DNA from: an uncultured Poribacteria bacterium
GTDB lineage: Bacteria; Poribacteria; WGA-4E; WGA-3G
DNA length: 64,000 nt
Direction: 5' to 3'
Assembly (NCBI GenBank): GCA_951828385.1
Contig: OX639973.1
Coordinates: 5,926,845 to 5,990,844, forward strand
Shown here: in pieces, positions 54,317 through 62,129 of the stretch
Layout of the letters: the number at the start of each line of letters is the position of its first letter
Position numbering within the stretch: position 1 is the first letter of the stretch
Position numbers and translations under genes: made by a program
The notes under the pieces: generated by a model
What the model was told of the DNA's origin: nothing
Seen by the model: only the letters and a program-made list of their open reading frames with translations
The model's database searches: none

Positions 54317-54345
54317 TTGACAATAACACCGAAGCGTGCTATGCT
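54317..54345 (+). promoter_or_regulatory. Sigma-70-type promoter downstream of sigma-54 promoter 3
   Basis: TTGACA at 54317-54322, 17-base spacer, TATGCT at 54340-54345. Downstream, TTGTCACAATTG occurs twice (about 54365-54376 and 54384-54395), a direct repeat that could be an operator. Confidence 0.55.
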
Positions 54346-54421
54346 TATTCACATCTCATGTTGTTGTCACAATTGTAGTGTTTTGTCACAATTGAAATGA
54401 TAGATATAGTTGAGGTGTCTT

Positions 54422-55087
54422 ATGCGGAAGTTAATCTTTGCTACCTTTGTTGTCCTTTTGTTCTGTAGTAGTGTTATAATCTACACAGAGTGGGACAAAA
54501 AGAGATTTCTCAAAAGTTTGCCGGAGCCTCCAATCAATGTGAAGGCACCTGAAGTAGAGCAGCCTTCTCGTGTTGATGATTTATCATCATTGGATGCCCC
54601 ACACGTAGTGGTCCAAGTGCGCACTGAGCGTCAGACAACTCCTCTACAACAGGACCCTGACGACTACGATTGGCGAACCGATGATGAGGCACACCATGAT
54701 CATAATCACGATCACGATCACGATCACGATCCCTGGGTAAATAAAGACCTTGCGAAAGATGAACCTCCAATGCCAGATCAGAATGATATGCTCAAGTCGT
54801 TGATTGAAAAGTTTGGAGACATTCCACAGGTTCACGCGCATGTGGAGTTTCATCAAATCAGGTCAGAGCGCGATCTAACACTTGACGAGGAGATAGCGCA
54901 TCTTGAAGCGATGTTGTTTCTGTTTCCGAATGAGGCTACTCGCAAAACCCTTGTCCTTGCAAAATGGGAAAAGGCAAATGGTTTCGTTTTACCAACGGAG
55001 GCAGATTTGGAGTATTTCAAAAGCGAAGGGATCACAGTTCTCTATAATGAGGACGGTTCTCTAAAAAAGATTACCACAAAGTACTAA
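54422..55087 (+). CDS. Anchored His-rich protein of the FGDIPQVH family, member C
   Basis: 221 residues from ATG 54422. Membrane helix (LIFATFVVLLFCSSVIIYTEW), stalk, then YDWRTDDEAHHDHNHDHD, a run of alternating Asp/His that should bind metal ions. The shared domain follows: LIEKFGDIPQVHAHVEF..LTLDEEIAHLEAMLFLFPN, ending with NEDGSLKKITTKY. It is closest in layout to member A. The stop TAA (55085-55087) is formed by the first bases of the inverted-repeat element at 55086, so the original C-terminus may have been longer. Confidence 0.72.
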   Translation: MRKLIFATFVVLLFCSSVIIYTEWDKKRFLKSLPEPPINVKAPEVEQPSRVDDLSSLDAPHVVVQVRTERQTTPLQQDPDDYDWRTDDEAHHDHNHDHDHDHDPWVNKDLAKDEPPMPDQNDMLKSLIEKFGDIPQVHAHVEFHQIRSERDLTLDEEIAHLEAMLFLFPNEATRKTLVLAKWEKANGFVLPTEADLEYFKSEGITVLYNEDGSLKKITTKY

Positions 55088-55285
55088 ACGGAATTAGTCG
55101 TTTTGGACTTAAAGAAAGTTGCTAAAATCGATCTAAACCCTTATATCGTAGGGGTTTTTCCTTGATCTAACCGTCATAAAAACGGTGTAATAATGAAAAT
55201 AAAATAAGGTGATAGAAACCCCTATTGGACCTCAAAAAGCAAAGAAAAATAAAAATTTGCAAGTCCAAAACGACTAATTCCGTTT
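55086..55285. mobile_element. 200-bp miniature element with 25-bp perfect terminal inverted repeats
   Basis: Left arm 55086-55110 (starting AAACGGAATTAGTCG) is the exact complement of the right arm 55261-55285. There is no ORF inside, and an inner inverted pair around TAGGGGTTT and AAACCCCTA is present. No obvious target duplication. It lies at the very end of the FGDIPQVH member C gene and supplies its stop codon. Confidence 0.85.
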
Positions 55286-55583
55286 CCTTTTGTCAAAGTC
55301 TGTCAACTTAAAGATCCTGAAACATGTCAAAACTCCCTTCTCCGCGGTCTCCGTTGCGGTGATACCCGTAGATAAACTCACATCGCTGAACGTCAAAACT
55401 TAGCCCATCCTGAATGTTTCCTTGACACCCAATCTCGTGTCCAATAGCCATACAACACCACATTCCAAATAGAACTTACACATTTTTTCACGAATCTCCG
55501 CATAATATGCACTTTATGCAACATTTCGACTTTTACGAGCGTCACTATATTATGAAACCTATATTTTCTGCGAGGAGATATAA
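55286..55583. promoter_or_regulatory. Leader of the sigma-factor fusion gene
   Basis: About 55417-55463 (TTTCCTTGACACCCAATCT..AATAGCCATACAACACCACATT) is a diverged copy of 58496-58546, the promoter region of the next gene, but three bases covering the start of the -10 box are missing. GCGAGGAG precedes the ATG at 55584. Confidence 0.5.
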
Positions 55584-58457
55584 ATGAAGGTAAATGATGT
55601 AGATCTCATTCAACGGGTCTTAGATGGCGATCAAGACGCGTTTACCGCGCTCGTCAATAAATATCAGAAATCGGTGCACGCGCTCGTTTGGCGGAAGATC
55701 GGGGACTTCCATATCGCTGAGGAACTCACACAGGATGTTTTTCTCAAGGCTTACAAGAGACTCTCAACGCTGAAACGTCCAGAGCAATTCCCCGGCTGGC
55801 TCTATGTGATCGCGACGCGGCACTGTGTTTCATGGCTCCGCAAGAAGCAAGTACCTATAAGGTCTCTGGATGCCATGTCCACAGATGAACTTGAAGAAGC
55901 CTGCTACGCCCAATATGAGGTGACCCGCAACGAAACAACAGCGATTGAAGGGCGGCGCGAACTCGTCAAACGCCTCCTGAAAAAGTTGCCGGAAAGCGAA
56001 CGCACCGTCGTAACGCTCTACTATCTGGCAGAGATGTCGGGTGAGGAGATTAGCCAGTTTCTCGGCGTATCACCAAATACAGTGAGGAGTCGGCTGCATC
56101 GCGCCCGACAACGCTTAGAAAAACAAGAAGCTATCATTCAAGAGGTCTTCGGCAGTTTCCAACTCTCTCCACATCTAACGGAGAATGTCGTGCAGGAGAT
56201 TGCACGCATCAAACCGGCAGCCCCTTCAGTGAGCAAACCGTGGCTACCGTGGGGTTTCTCTTTCGCTTCGACCTTTTTGGTTATCCTGATGATCGGGACG
56301 GGGCCGCGTGCGCTATCTCGTTTCCAACAGCCTTACAATTTAGATGCGACATCGGAGATGACAATAGAACTCGTTGACACACCAATTATTCAAGTGTCCG
56401 CACGCAAGTCCGACACACGTACCCAATTCGGAGTATCTGACACACACGGTAAAAATGGGGGTGCCGGATTCCAATCGGAACCGCTACTTCTCGCAGCTGC
56501 GCAAGCGGATGAGACTGACTTACCAGTTGCGAAACCAGAATGGGTGCAGACAAAAGGACCCGGCGGCGTTTCAGGTGCCGGGCTCTTTCTCGCATCTAAT
56601 CGCACCCTCTATGCAATTGCGAAAACAAGTCTCTATCGACTTTCAGAGACAGGAGACGCGTGGACGTTTGTCAGTGCCAGCGGTCCGAATCGGGAGTTCA
56701 ATCGTGTCATGGCAGAACGCGATGACACCCTCTATCTCCTCACCGACAGTGAACTCTTAGTCTCAATTGATGAGGGTAAGATATGGAATAGTCTCGGCGA
56801 GCGACCTGAAGGGCGTGCAAAAGCGTTGATTATCACCGATACGACGATGTACCTCGTTCTTCAAAGGGAAGTGTTTCGTTCCGAGGATGTCGGGAACCAG
56901 TGGGAGTCCATAAGTCAGACTTTAAAAGCCGATAACGTACCAGAAGCAGGCAACCCGAATTTCCAAATTTGGGACGCACTCGCTATTGATAACACACTAT
57001 TTGTTGGCACAAGTCAAGGACTCTTCCGGTTTACTGAAGATTGGGAAAAATTGCCGGTGCCAATCCCACACGGTATTTTTTCGTTGGCAGTCGCTGAAGA
57101 TAGGCTCTACGTCGGAACAATCGCAAGTCCGCCGCAGGGTCCGCATGCCGCCGTTTTCTATTCGACCGACCTCGGTGATTTTTGGATAGATATTACGCCG
57201 AATACGCGCGAACATCCAGTGAAGATAATAACTGCTGTTAATGTCATTCCCGCCGGTGACAGGCTGATGTTGAAAGGTTCCAGTGGTGTTCTGCTTTCTG
57301 ATGACGGTGGTGAAACATGGATAGATCCTAACCCCGGACCGCATACGTTTGGAGCATTTCCGATTGTCGCGTTGGACAAAAACACTTTTTATGGAACTGA
57401 TTCCGGGGCGATAAGACGTTCAACGGATGGGGGTACCACGTGGCACCCGTTTATGGCAGGGCTTGTGAATTCCGATGTTTCAAATCTGGTTGCGGTCAAG
57501 AACGTTCTCTACGCGCGAACACCTGAGGAAATGCTCAAATCTGCAGATGGCGGTGAGTCCTGGGAATCCATCAATTTGAAGACTAACGAAAATGTCACGC
57601 TTGAAGCAGCACAAGCGAAAGTCGGAACAGCCAACGGTGTTCTCTATGCCAGCAACAGCGAACTTAATGGCGTTATGCTCTTTCACCTTTCTGATACTGG
57701 CGATGTATTCCTACCCGTTGAAGGTGTCCCAGATTTTGAGGAAGACACCTTACACATGGAATGGCGGAACAAGCGTCTGGAGGCGAGACGGAACGGTGAT
57801 GATGTTGATAAGGTACAGGCGCAGTGGCAAGCCGATCAACACCGCGCCTTTGAAGAATGGATGACAAATGGAACGTTTGCGGTCACCAAGGATACTGTCC
57901 TCGTGGAATACAGACATAAACTTTACAGATGGCGGCGCGGCGAAACCGCATGGCACTATACAGGTTTGGAAGATCAAGGAGGCATCTCACCTATTGAGGG
58001 AAAAGGACTCACGCTCGCCGCTTCTGCGAGCACAGTCTATGCAGGGAAACGAGAGGGAGAACTTTTCTTCTCGTCTGATGACGGCGACACGTGGACTGAT
58101 GTCACCGAAAACCTCGCCTTTCCGTTTGAGTACTTCAAAGAGATACACATCGCAGGATCAACCGCCTACGTTTCAACCGATATGGGAGTCATGCGTTCAC
58201 GCGATGGCGAAACTTGGGATGTCGGCACCGATGGTGATGGCAATAGACTGATTATGGACCGGATTGTGGTTGATGGGGTGATGGTTTACGGTGTCTGTGA
58301 TAGTGGTCTCTATGAGGTCGATAAACAGACCAACACGTGGAAGCAGATCGCCGCAGAACTACCGCACACGGCAACCGCGTTTGCCATTGAGGGTCGGACC
58401 TTCTACATCGGCACCAAGCAAAACGGTGTCTTCCGCTTTCAACGCGACAATCTGTAA
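55584..58457 (+). CDS. ECF sigma factor fused to a membrane segment and BNR/YCF48-like beta-propeller
   Basis: 957 residues. Residues ~1-180 are a complete ECF sigma factor: region 2 (AFTALVNKYQKSVHALVWRK, AEELTQDVFLKAYKRL) and region 4 (LPESERTVVTLYYLAEMSGE, VSPNTVRSRLHRARQRL). After a short linker comes one hydrophobic segment (WGFSFASTFLVILMIGTG, ~residues 223-240). The remaining ~650 residues are beta-propeller repeats of the BNR/YCF48 type (LLSDDGGETW, RRSTDGGTTW, LKSADGGESW, FFSSDDGDTW). A sensor propeller across the membrane from its own sigma domain suggests one-protein signal transduction. There is no anti-sigma gene next door. Confidence 0.88.
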   Translation: MKVNDVDLIQRVLDGDQDAFTALVNKYQKSVHALVWRKIGDFHIAEELTQDVFLKAYKRLSTLKRPEQFPGWLYVIATRHCVSWLRKKQVPIRSLDAMSTDELEEACYAQYEVTRNETTAIEGRRELVKRLLKKLPESERTVVTLYYLAEMSGEEISQFLGVSPNTVRSRLHRARQRLEKQEAIIQEVFGSFQLSPHLTENVVQEIARIKPAAPSVSKPWLPWGFSFASTFLVILMIGTGPRALSRFQQPYNLDATSEMTIELVDTPIIQVSARKSDTRTQFGVSDTHGKNGGAGFQSEPLLLAAAQADETDLPVAKPEWVQTKGPGGVSGAGLFLASNRTLYAIAKTSLYRLSETGDAWTFVSASGPNREFNRVMAERDDTLYLLTDSELLVSIDEGKIWNSLGERPEGRAKALIITDTTMYLVLQREVFRSEDVGNQWESISQTLKADNVPEAGNPNFQIWDALAIDNTLFVGTSQGLFRFTEDWEKLPVPIPHGIFSLAVAEDRLYVGTIASPPQGPHAAVFYSTDLGDFWIDITPNTREHPVKIITAVNVIPAGDRLMLKGSSGVLLSDDGGETWIDPNPGPHTFGAFPIVALDKNTFYGTDSGAIRRSTDGGTTWHPFMAGLVNSDVSNLVAVKNVLYARTPEEMLKSADGGESWESINLKTNENVTLEAAQAKVGTANGVLYASNSELNGVMLFHLSDTGDVFLPVEGVPDFEEDTLHMEWRNKRLEARRNGDDVDKVQAQWQADQHRAFEEWMTNGTFAVTKDTVLVEYRHKLYRWRRGETAWHYTGLEDQGGISPIEGKGLTLAASASTVYAGKREGELFFSSDDGDTWTDVTENLAFPFEYFKEIHIAGSTAYVSTDMGVMRSRDGETWDVGTDGDGNRLIMDRIVVDGVMVYGVCDSGLYEVDKQTNTWKQIAAELPHTATAFAIEGRTFYIGTKQNGVFRFQRDNL

Positions 58458-58500
58458 ATGCCGCCATTTCTCAGCAAAATATTTACCGCCGAATATTTCC

Positions 58501-58528
58501 TTGACATGCAATCTTATGTCCGTATAAT
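58501..58528 (+). promoter_or_regulatory. Consensus sigma-70-type promoter
   Basis: TTGACA at 58501-58506, a 16-base spacer, and TATAAT at 58523-58528; both hexamers are perfect. It lies 48 bases before the Gfo/Idh/MocA gene. Confidence 0.8.
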
Positions 58529-58575
58529 AGCCATATAACACCACATTATCAACCTCGGATTTTGGAGATTAGAAT

Positions 58576-59577
58576 ATGGCAAAAGTACGGATGGCACAAT
58601 ACGGAACGAAGCACGGACACGCGCGCGGAAAAATGCAAGCGATGCTCGTCAATCCCAATGTTGAAGTCGCAGGCGTGTTTGAACCTGACGCACAACAGCG
58701 CGAAAAACGTCAGGCAGATGGCGGAACATTTGCCGATGTCCACTGGTATGACAATGCCGAAGAGATGCTCAGCGATGGGACCATCGTCGCGATTGCTTCG
58801 GAAGGCAACAACGCCGAAAGTTTAGATCAGACCGAGCAGATTGTCAACGCTGGAAAACACCTCTGGTACGACAAACCTGCTGGCGAAAACTGGGAACAGT
58901 GGCAGCGCGTCATTAATACCGCCCAAGAAAAATCGCTACACGTACAGATGGGTTATATGCTGCGGTATCACTCCGCCTTCAAGCAGGTTGCCGAGTGGGT
59001 ACACTCCGGCTTTTTAGGCAATGTTTTCTCCGTTCGCGCCCACATGTCAACCAATATTTCTCTTGAGTCACGCACCCGTATCAGCCAACACATCGGCGGT
59101 ATCTTTTTTGATTTGGGCGGACATGTCCTCGATCAGGTCGTCTGGCTTCTCGGACGACCGGAAAAGGTCACCTCTTTCCTCAGAAACGATGGCGGTTCGC
59201 TTGAACCTTTCAAAGATAATACCCTGACTGTCTATGAATTTGAAAAGGCGATGGCGTTTATCACAATCTCTGCTTTGGAGCCGAAACCCGTTGCGCGCCG
59301 GTTTGAAGTCTACGGAAGCGAAGGGAGTGCCATTATCATCGAGCCTTTTGAGCCGGGGTTGAAGATTCGCCTCTGTTTGGAGACAGCGAAAGGCGGATAT
59401 TCGCAAGGGGAGCAAATTGTCGAGATAGACGGTGAAAGCCGTCAACGCACCTACGAACTTGAGCTTGACGCGTTTTTAGCAACAATTGCGGGAGCACAAG
59501 CACCGGATCGTCCAGTGTCACATGAATTGTTGGTGCAGGAGACCCTGCTGCGAGCCACAGGCGTTATACCGAGTTAA
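58576..59577 (+). CDS. Gfo/Idh/MocA-family oxidoreductase
   Basis: A 333-residue NAD(P)-dependent oxidoreductase acting on sugars or inositols. The N-terminal Rossmann part runs from RMAQYGTKHGHARGKMQAML; the EKP-like motif is LWYDKPAGENWEQW (Lys in position); the C-terminal domain contains GYMLRYHSAFKQVAEW and GGIFFDLGGHVLDQVVWLLG with the catalytic-region Asp and His. Length fits the family. GGAG is upstream. Substrate unknown; this family is often amplified in poribacterial-type genomes, and a second partial member lies at the right end of the window. Confidence 0.88.
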   Translation: MAKVRMAQYGTKHGHARGKMQAMLVNPNVEVAGVFEPDAQQREKRQADGGTFADVHWYDNAEEMLSDGTIVAIASEGNNAESLDQTEQIVNAGKHLWYDKPAGENWEQWQRVINTAQEKSLHVQMGYMLRYHSAFKQVAEWVHSGFLGNVFSVRAHMSTNISLESRTRISQHIGGIFFDLGGHVLDQVVWLLGRPEKVTSFLRNDGGSLEPFKDNTLTVYEFEKAMAFITISALEPKPVARRFEVYGSEGSAIIIEPFEPGLKIRLCLETAKGGYSQGEQIVEIDGESRQRTYELELDAFLATIAGAQAPDRPVSHELLVQETLLRATGVIPS

Positions 59578-59615
59578 CGTACCCGAATTGAATAGGCGCG
59601 CTTTGATGAAGTTTT

Positions 59616-59780
59616 GTAGGTTGGGTTGAACGGCATTGAGAAGTCAGATGTTGATAGGCCAAACACACCTGAGAGTTAATATGCGGCTATATCTATTCTG
59701 GTAGCGGTTGCATATCAGGAAAAAGTCGTGTTTTTCTCTGATTTGGACAGTTTTGTTGGTATCCGTTCAACCCAACCTAC
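59616..59780. mobile_element. 165-bp miniature element with 18-bp perfect terminal inverted repeats
   Basis: Left arm GTAGGTTGGGTTGAACGG (59616-59633) and its exact complement at 59763-59780. The GTAGGTTGGGTTGA end sequence is of a type I associate with miniature elements in several bacterial phyla. No ORF inside. Confidence 0.85.
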
Positions 59781-59784
59781 GTGT

Positions 59785-59906
59785 TATAGTGAAGCCCATA
59801 AATAGACACATTCGTACCACAAACTTCCAGTTTGTGCCAGTCTGAATACCTGTCATAGGCATTCAGACTGTTTGAGAGTGCACAATTAACTATAGGTTTT
59901 ACTATA
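59785..59906. mobile_element. Miniature inverted-repeat element, copy 2 (TA-flanked)
   Basis: 122 bp, the same ends as copies 1 and 3 (TATAGTGAAGCC and GGTTTTACTATA). It has the AAACT..AGTTT first hairpin and a GTCTGAAT..ATTCAGAC second hairpin. Confidence 0.82.
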
Positions 59907-59925
59907 ATGGTTGATGTCTAAAATC

Positions 59926-59953
59926 TGATTGCTGATTGCTGATTGCTGATTAA
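59926..59953. repeat. Tandem heptamer array TGATTGC
   Basis: Three exact TGATTGC units and a variant TGATTAA. The variant unit contains the TTA that is the stop codon of the minus-strand ThuA gene, so the array has entered the gene end. Confidence 0.75.
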
Positions 59954-60615
59954 TCTTCCAATCCGCCTGCCCATTTGAGACATCCTATGATGTGTTCATG
60001 GAACCATTCTTCACCCCATAGTGCATCAGGGTGCCCCAGTGCAGTGTACATCACGCGTCCTTTTCCATACGTATGGCACCAACCGAGGGCGTAATCGTTA
60101 TCCTCGCGATTGCCACGAGAGACGTCAATAGAATCGTTATCCAAACGCATCAGCACCCGTGTTTTGTTACGATCCCAACTTTTGAAGGTATAAATTTCAT
60201 CAACAACCTTGAAACTGCTGCCCAACATACGGGTCGCCGGATGGTCAGTATCCTCAACGATGACGTTCACCTCTTCGTGCCACGGATGGCCAGCGAAGTA
60301 GCCACCGAGCATTTCACCGTATTCGGGCCAATCGTAGCATGTATCTGTCGCATTGTGGATGCCAAAGAACGCTTTTCCGTTACGGACGAAGCTTAATAAC
60401 GCCTCTTTTTGCGCAGCATCGAATGGTAAATTGCCTGTCGTTGCGAACGCGACGATGTCTTGTTTTTCGAGATTGTCAGCATTAATGCGGTCGCATCGGT
60501 GTGTTGTGGTAACGTTCCAACCGTTTGCTGCACCAATCTGCTTCAGTGCAACTTCTGCATCCGGTAGGTAGGTATGTTCAAACCCAGCGGAATGTCGTAA
60601 CATCAGAATATTCAT
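59950..60615 (-). CDS. ThuA-domain protein
   Basis: A 221-residue member of the ThuA family, which has a class I glutamine amidotransferase-like fold and is linked to trehalose or other sugar use. Motifs: NILMLRHSAGFEHTYLPDAE at the start, FFGIHNATDTCYDWPEYGEML in place of the nucleophile region, GGYFAGHPWHEEVNV, and the C-terminal YGKGRVMYTALGHPDALWG. No signal peptide. GGAG precedes the start. It is often encoded near Gfo/Idh/MocA oxidoreductases, as here. Confidence 0.88.
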   Translation of the reverse strand: MNILMLRHSAGFEHTYLPDAEVALKQIGAANGWNVTTTHRCDRINADNLEKQDIVAFATTGNLPFDAAQKEALLSFVRNGKAFFGIHNATDTCYDWPEYGEMLGGYFAGHPWHEEVNVIVEDTDHPATRMLGSSFKVVDEIYTFKSWDRNKTRVLMRLDNDSIDVSRGNREDNDYALGWCHTYGKGRVMYTALGHPDALWGEEWFHEHIIGCLKWAGGLED

Positions 60616-60811
60616 ATAGACTCCTTTTGACCTATTTATGTTTTAAAGCCCATAATTGCTGGACATTTTGTTGGACAAGGTTAGAATCCTCGCCTATAAT
60701 CGTCTCAATTTGTGTTATGCTTGAAAGTATTATACAAAATTAACAAAAAAAATGTTAAACTATTTTCCAAGATGAGGTGTGTAAAGTTTTTGGCGCGCGA
60801 TTATTAAAGAA

Positions 60812-60842
60812 CACCCCTGTAGCATAGGCTGTTAGCCTGTGC
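60812..60842. repeat. Fragment of a hairpin found in the TA-flanked elements
   Basis: TGTAGCATAGGCTGTTAGCC followed by TGTGCC resembles the first hairpin of copy 3 (TGTAGCATAACCTGTTAGG, TTGTGCC), with both stem arms changed together (GGCT/AGCC versus ACCT/AGGT). It stands alone upstream of the Mrp gene. Confidence 0.5.
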
Positions 60843-60877
60843 CTCCCATTCTATAGACAAACCATAGGAGCACATAT

Positions 60878-61861
60878 ATGAGATTTCTTAAAAAAGGCGA
60901 CGACAAAAAAGGCGACGACAAAAAGCCTAAATCGCAACCAGAATCCGAACCGAAGGGACATCCGGACCTGAAGGTAATCAGCGGTTCACAAATTTCTGGG
61001 CGGCAACCCCAACAACAGCCACCGCCACAACAGCAACAACCCCAACCCCAATCCCAGCAGCAAAATATCACACTACCCAATATCAAGTATAAAATCGCAG
61101 TCGCCAGTGGAAAAGGCGGCGTTGGGAAATCGACTGTCGCTACCAATCTCGCCATCTCTTTAGCGAATGCCGGTGGTGCCGTCGGTCTCATGGACGCTGA
61201 TGCCTACGGTCCGAGTATACCGACAATGATGGGTGTCCAAGAACAACCGAAGGTCAGTCCGGAGCGCAAGCTTATTCCGCTCGTTCGCCATAACATTAAA
61301 CTCATGTCAATCGGGTTTATGGTGCCCGAAGAGCAAGCCATGATCTGGCGTGGACCGATGTTACACAGTTCTATACGCCAACTCCTCAGCGATGTAGAAT
61401 GGGGTGAACTCGACTATCTTATCATTGATCTTCCACCCGGAACCGGTGATGTCGCGCTCTCTTTAACACAGGCGATTCCACTGACCGGCGCACTCATTGT
61501 CACGACCCCACAAGACGTTGCACTTGCCGATGTCCGGCGCGGCGTTGCTATGTTTGAACGGCTCGGTGTTCCTATTCTCGGCATCATTGAAAACATGAGT
61601 TATTTCCTCTGTCCGCACTGCAACGAAAAGACAGAAATCTTTAGGAAAGATGGTGGTAAAAATACGAGCGAACGCTTCGGTGTGGCGTTCTTGGGACAAA
61701 TTCCGCTTGATGCCGAAGTCTGCACTGCCGGTGACCTCGGCGTGCCGATTGTTGCCGGGCATCCAGAGTCTCCGCAATCCGAAGCATTCGGCACCGTCGC
61801 ACAAGAATTGGAAACAGTGTTAGAGGAAAGCGGCGACGACGATGAATTAACGATCCTCTAA
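60878..61861 (+). CDS. mrp: Mrp/NBP35-type Fe-S cluster carrier ATPase
   Basis: A 327-residue P-loop ATPase that loads or carries iron-sulfur clusters. The deviant Walker A is VASGKGGVGKSTVATNLA at residue ~73, followed by MDADAYGPSIPTMMG, LIIDLPPGTGDVALSL and the cluster-binding CPHC (NMSYFLCPHCNEKTEIF). The usual N-terminal DUF59 domain is missing; instead the first ~65 residues are low complexity (KKGDDKKGDDKK, then a Pro/Gln-rich run). TAGGAG precedes the ATG. It could serve Fe-S enzymes such as the molybdenum hydroxylase at 8-12 kb, though it is not linked to them. Confidence 0.88.
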   Translation: MRFLKKGDDKKGDDKKPKSQPESEPKGHPDLKVISGSQISGRQPQQQPPPQQQQPQPQSQQQNITLPNIKYKIAVASGKGGVGKSTVATNLAISLANAGGAVGLMDADAYGPSIPTMMGVQEQPKVSPERKLIPLVRHNIKLMSIGFMVPEEQAMIWRGPMLHSSIRQLLSDVEWGELDYLIIDLPPGTGDVALSLTQAIPLTGALIVTTPQDVALADVRRGVAMFERLGVPILGIIENMSYFLCPHCNEKTEIFRKDGGKNTSERFGVAFLGQIPLDAEVCTAGDLGVPIVAGHPESPQSEAFGTVAQELETVLEESGDDDELTIL

Positions 61862-61909
61862 CCCAAAAAATAAAACAGAGATTGCGAATTTCCTTTGCTG
61901 ACGAGGTTT

Positions 61910-62035
61910 TATAGTGAAGCCCATAAATAAATAGACATCTTTGTAGCATAACCTGTTAGGTTGTGCCAGTCTGAATGCCTGTCATAGGCATTCAGACTGT
62001 TTGAGAGTGCCCAATTAACTATACGTTTTACTATA
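61910..62035. mobile_element. Miniature inverted-repeat element, copy 3 (TA-flanked)
   Basis: 126 bp with the same terminal repeats as copies 1 and 2. Its first hairpin reads AACCT..AGGTT where the other copies have AAACT..AGTTT, a paired change that keeps the stem. Confidence 0.82.
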
Positions 62036-62088
62036 AACTGGAATTCCCACCCGTTACTGGGAAGGGATGCCTATCGGCTGCTGATAGC

Positions 62089-62109
62089 CGATAACTGACA
62101 ACCGACAAC
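62089..62109. repeat. Short heptamer array
   Basis: CGATAAC, TGACAAC, CGACAAC in tandem just before the ribosome-binding site (CCAAGGAG) of the SelA-like gene. Confidence 0.6.
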
Positions 62110-62129
62110 TATTCCAAGGAGACAATCTC

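Larger units (their letters stand above)
59578..59949. other. Intergenic region of two adjacent miniature elements and a heptamer array
   Basis: Convergent spacer with no gene. It holds the 165-bp element 59616-59780, the TA-flanked element 59785-59906 four bases later, and a heptamer array 59926-59953 that runs into the stop codon of the ThuA gene. Confidence 0.75.
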
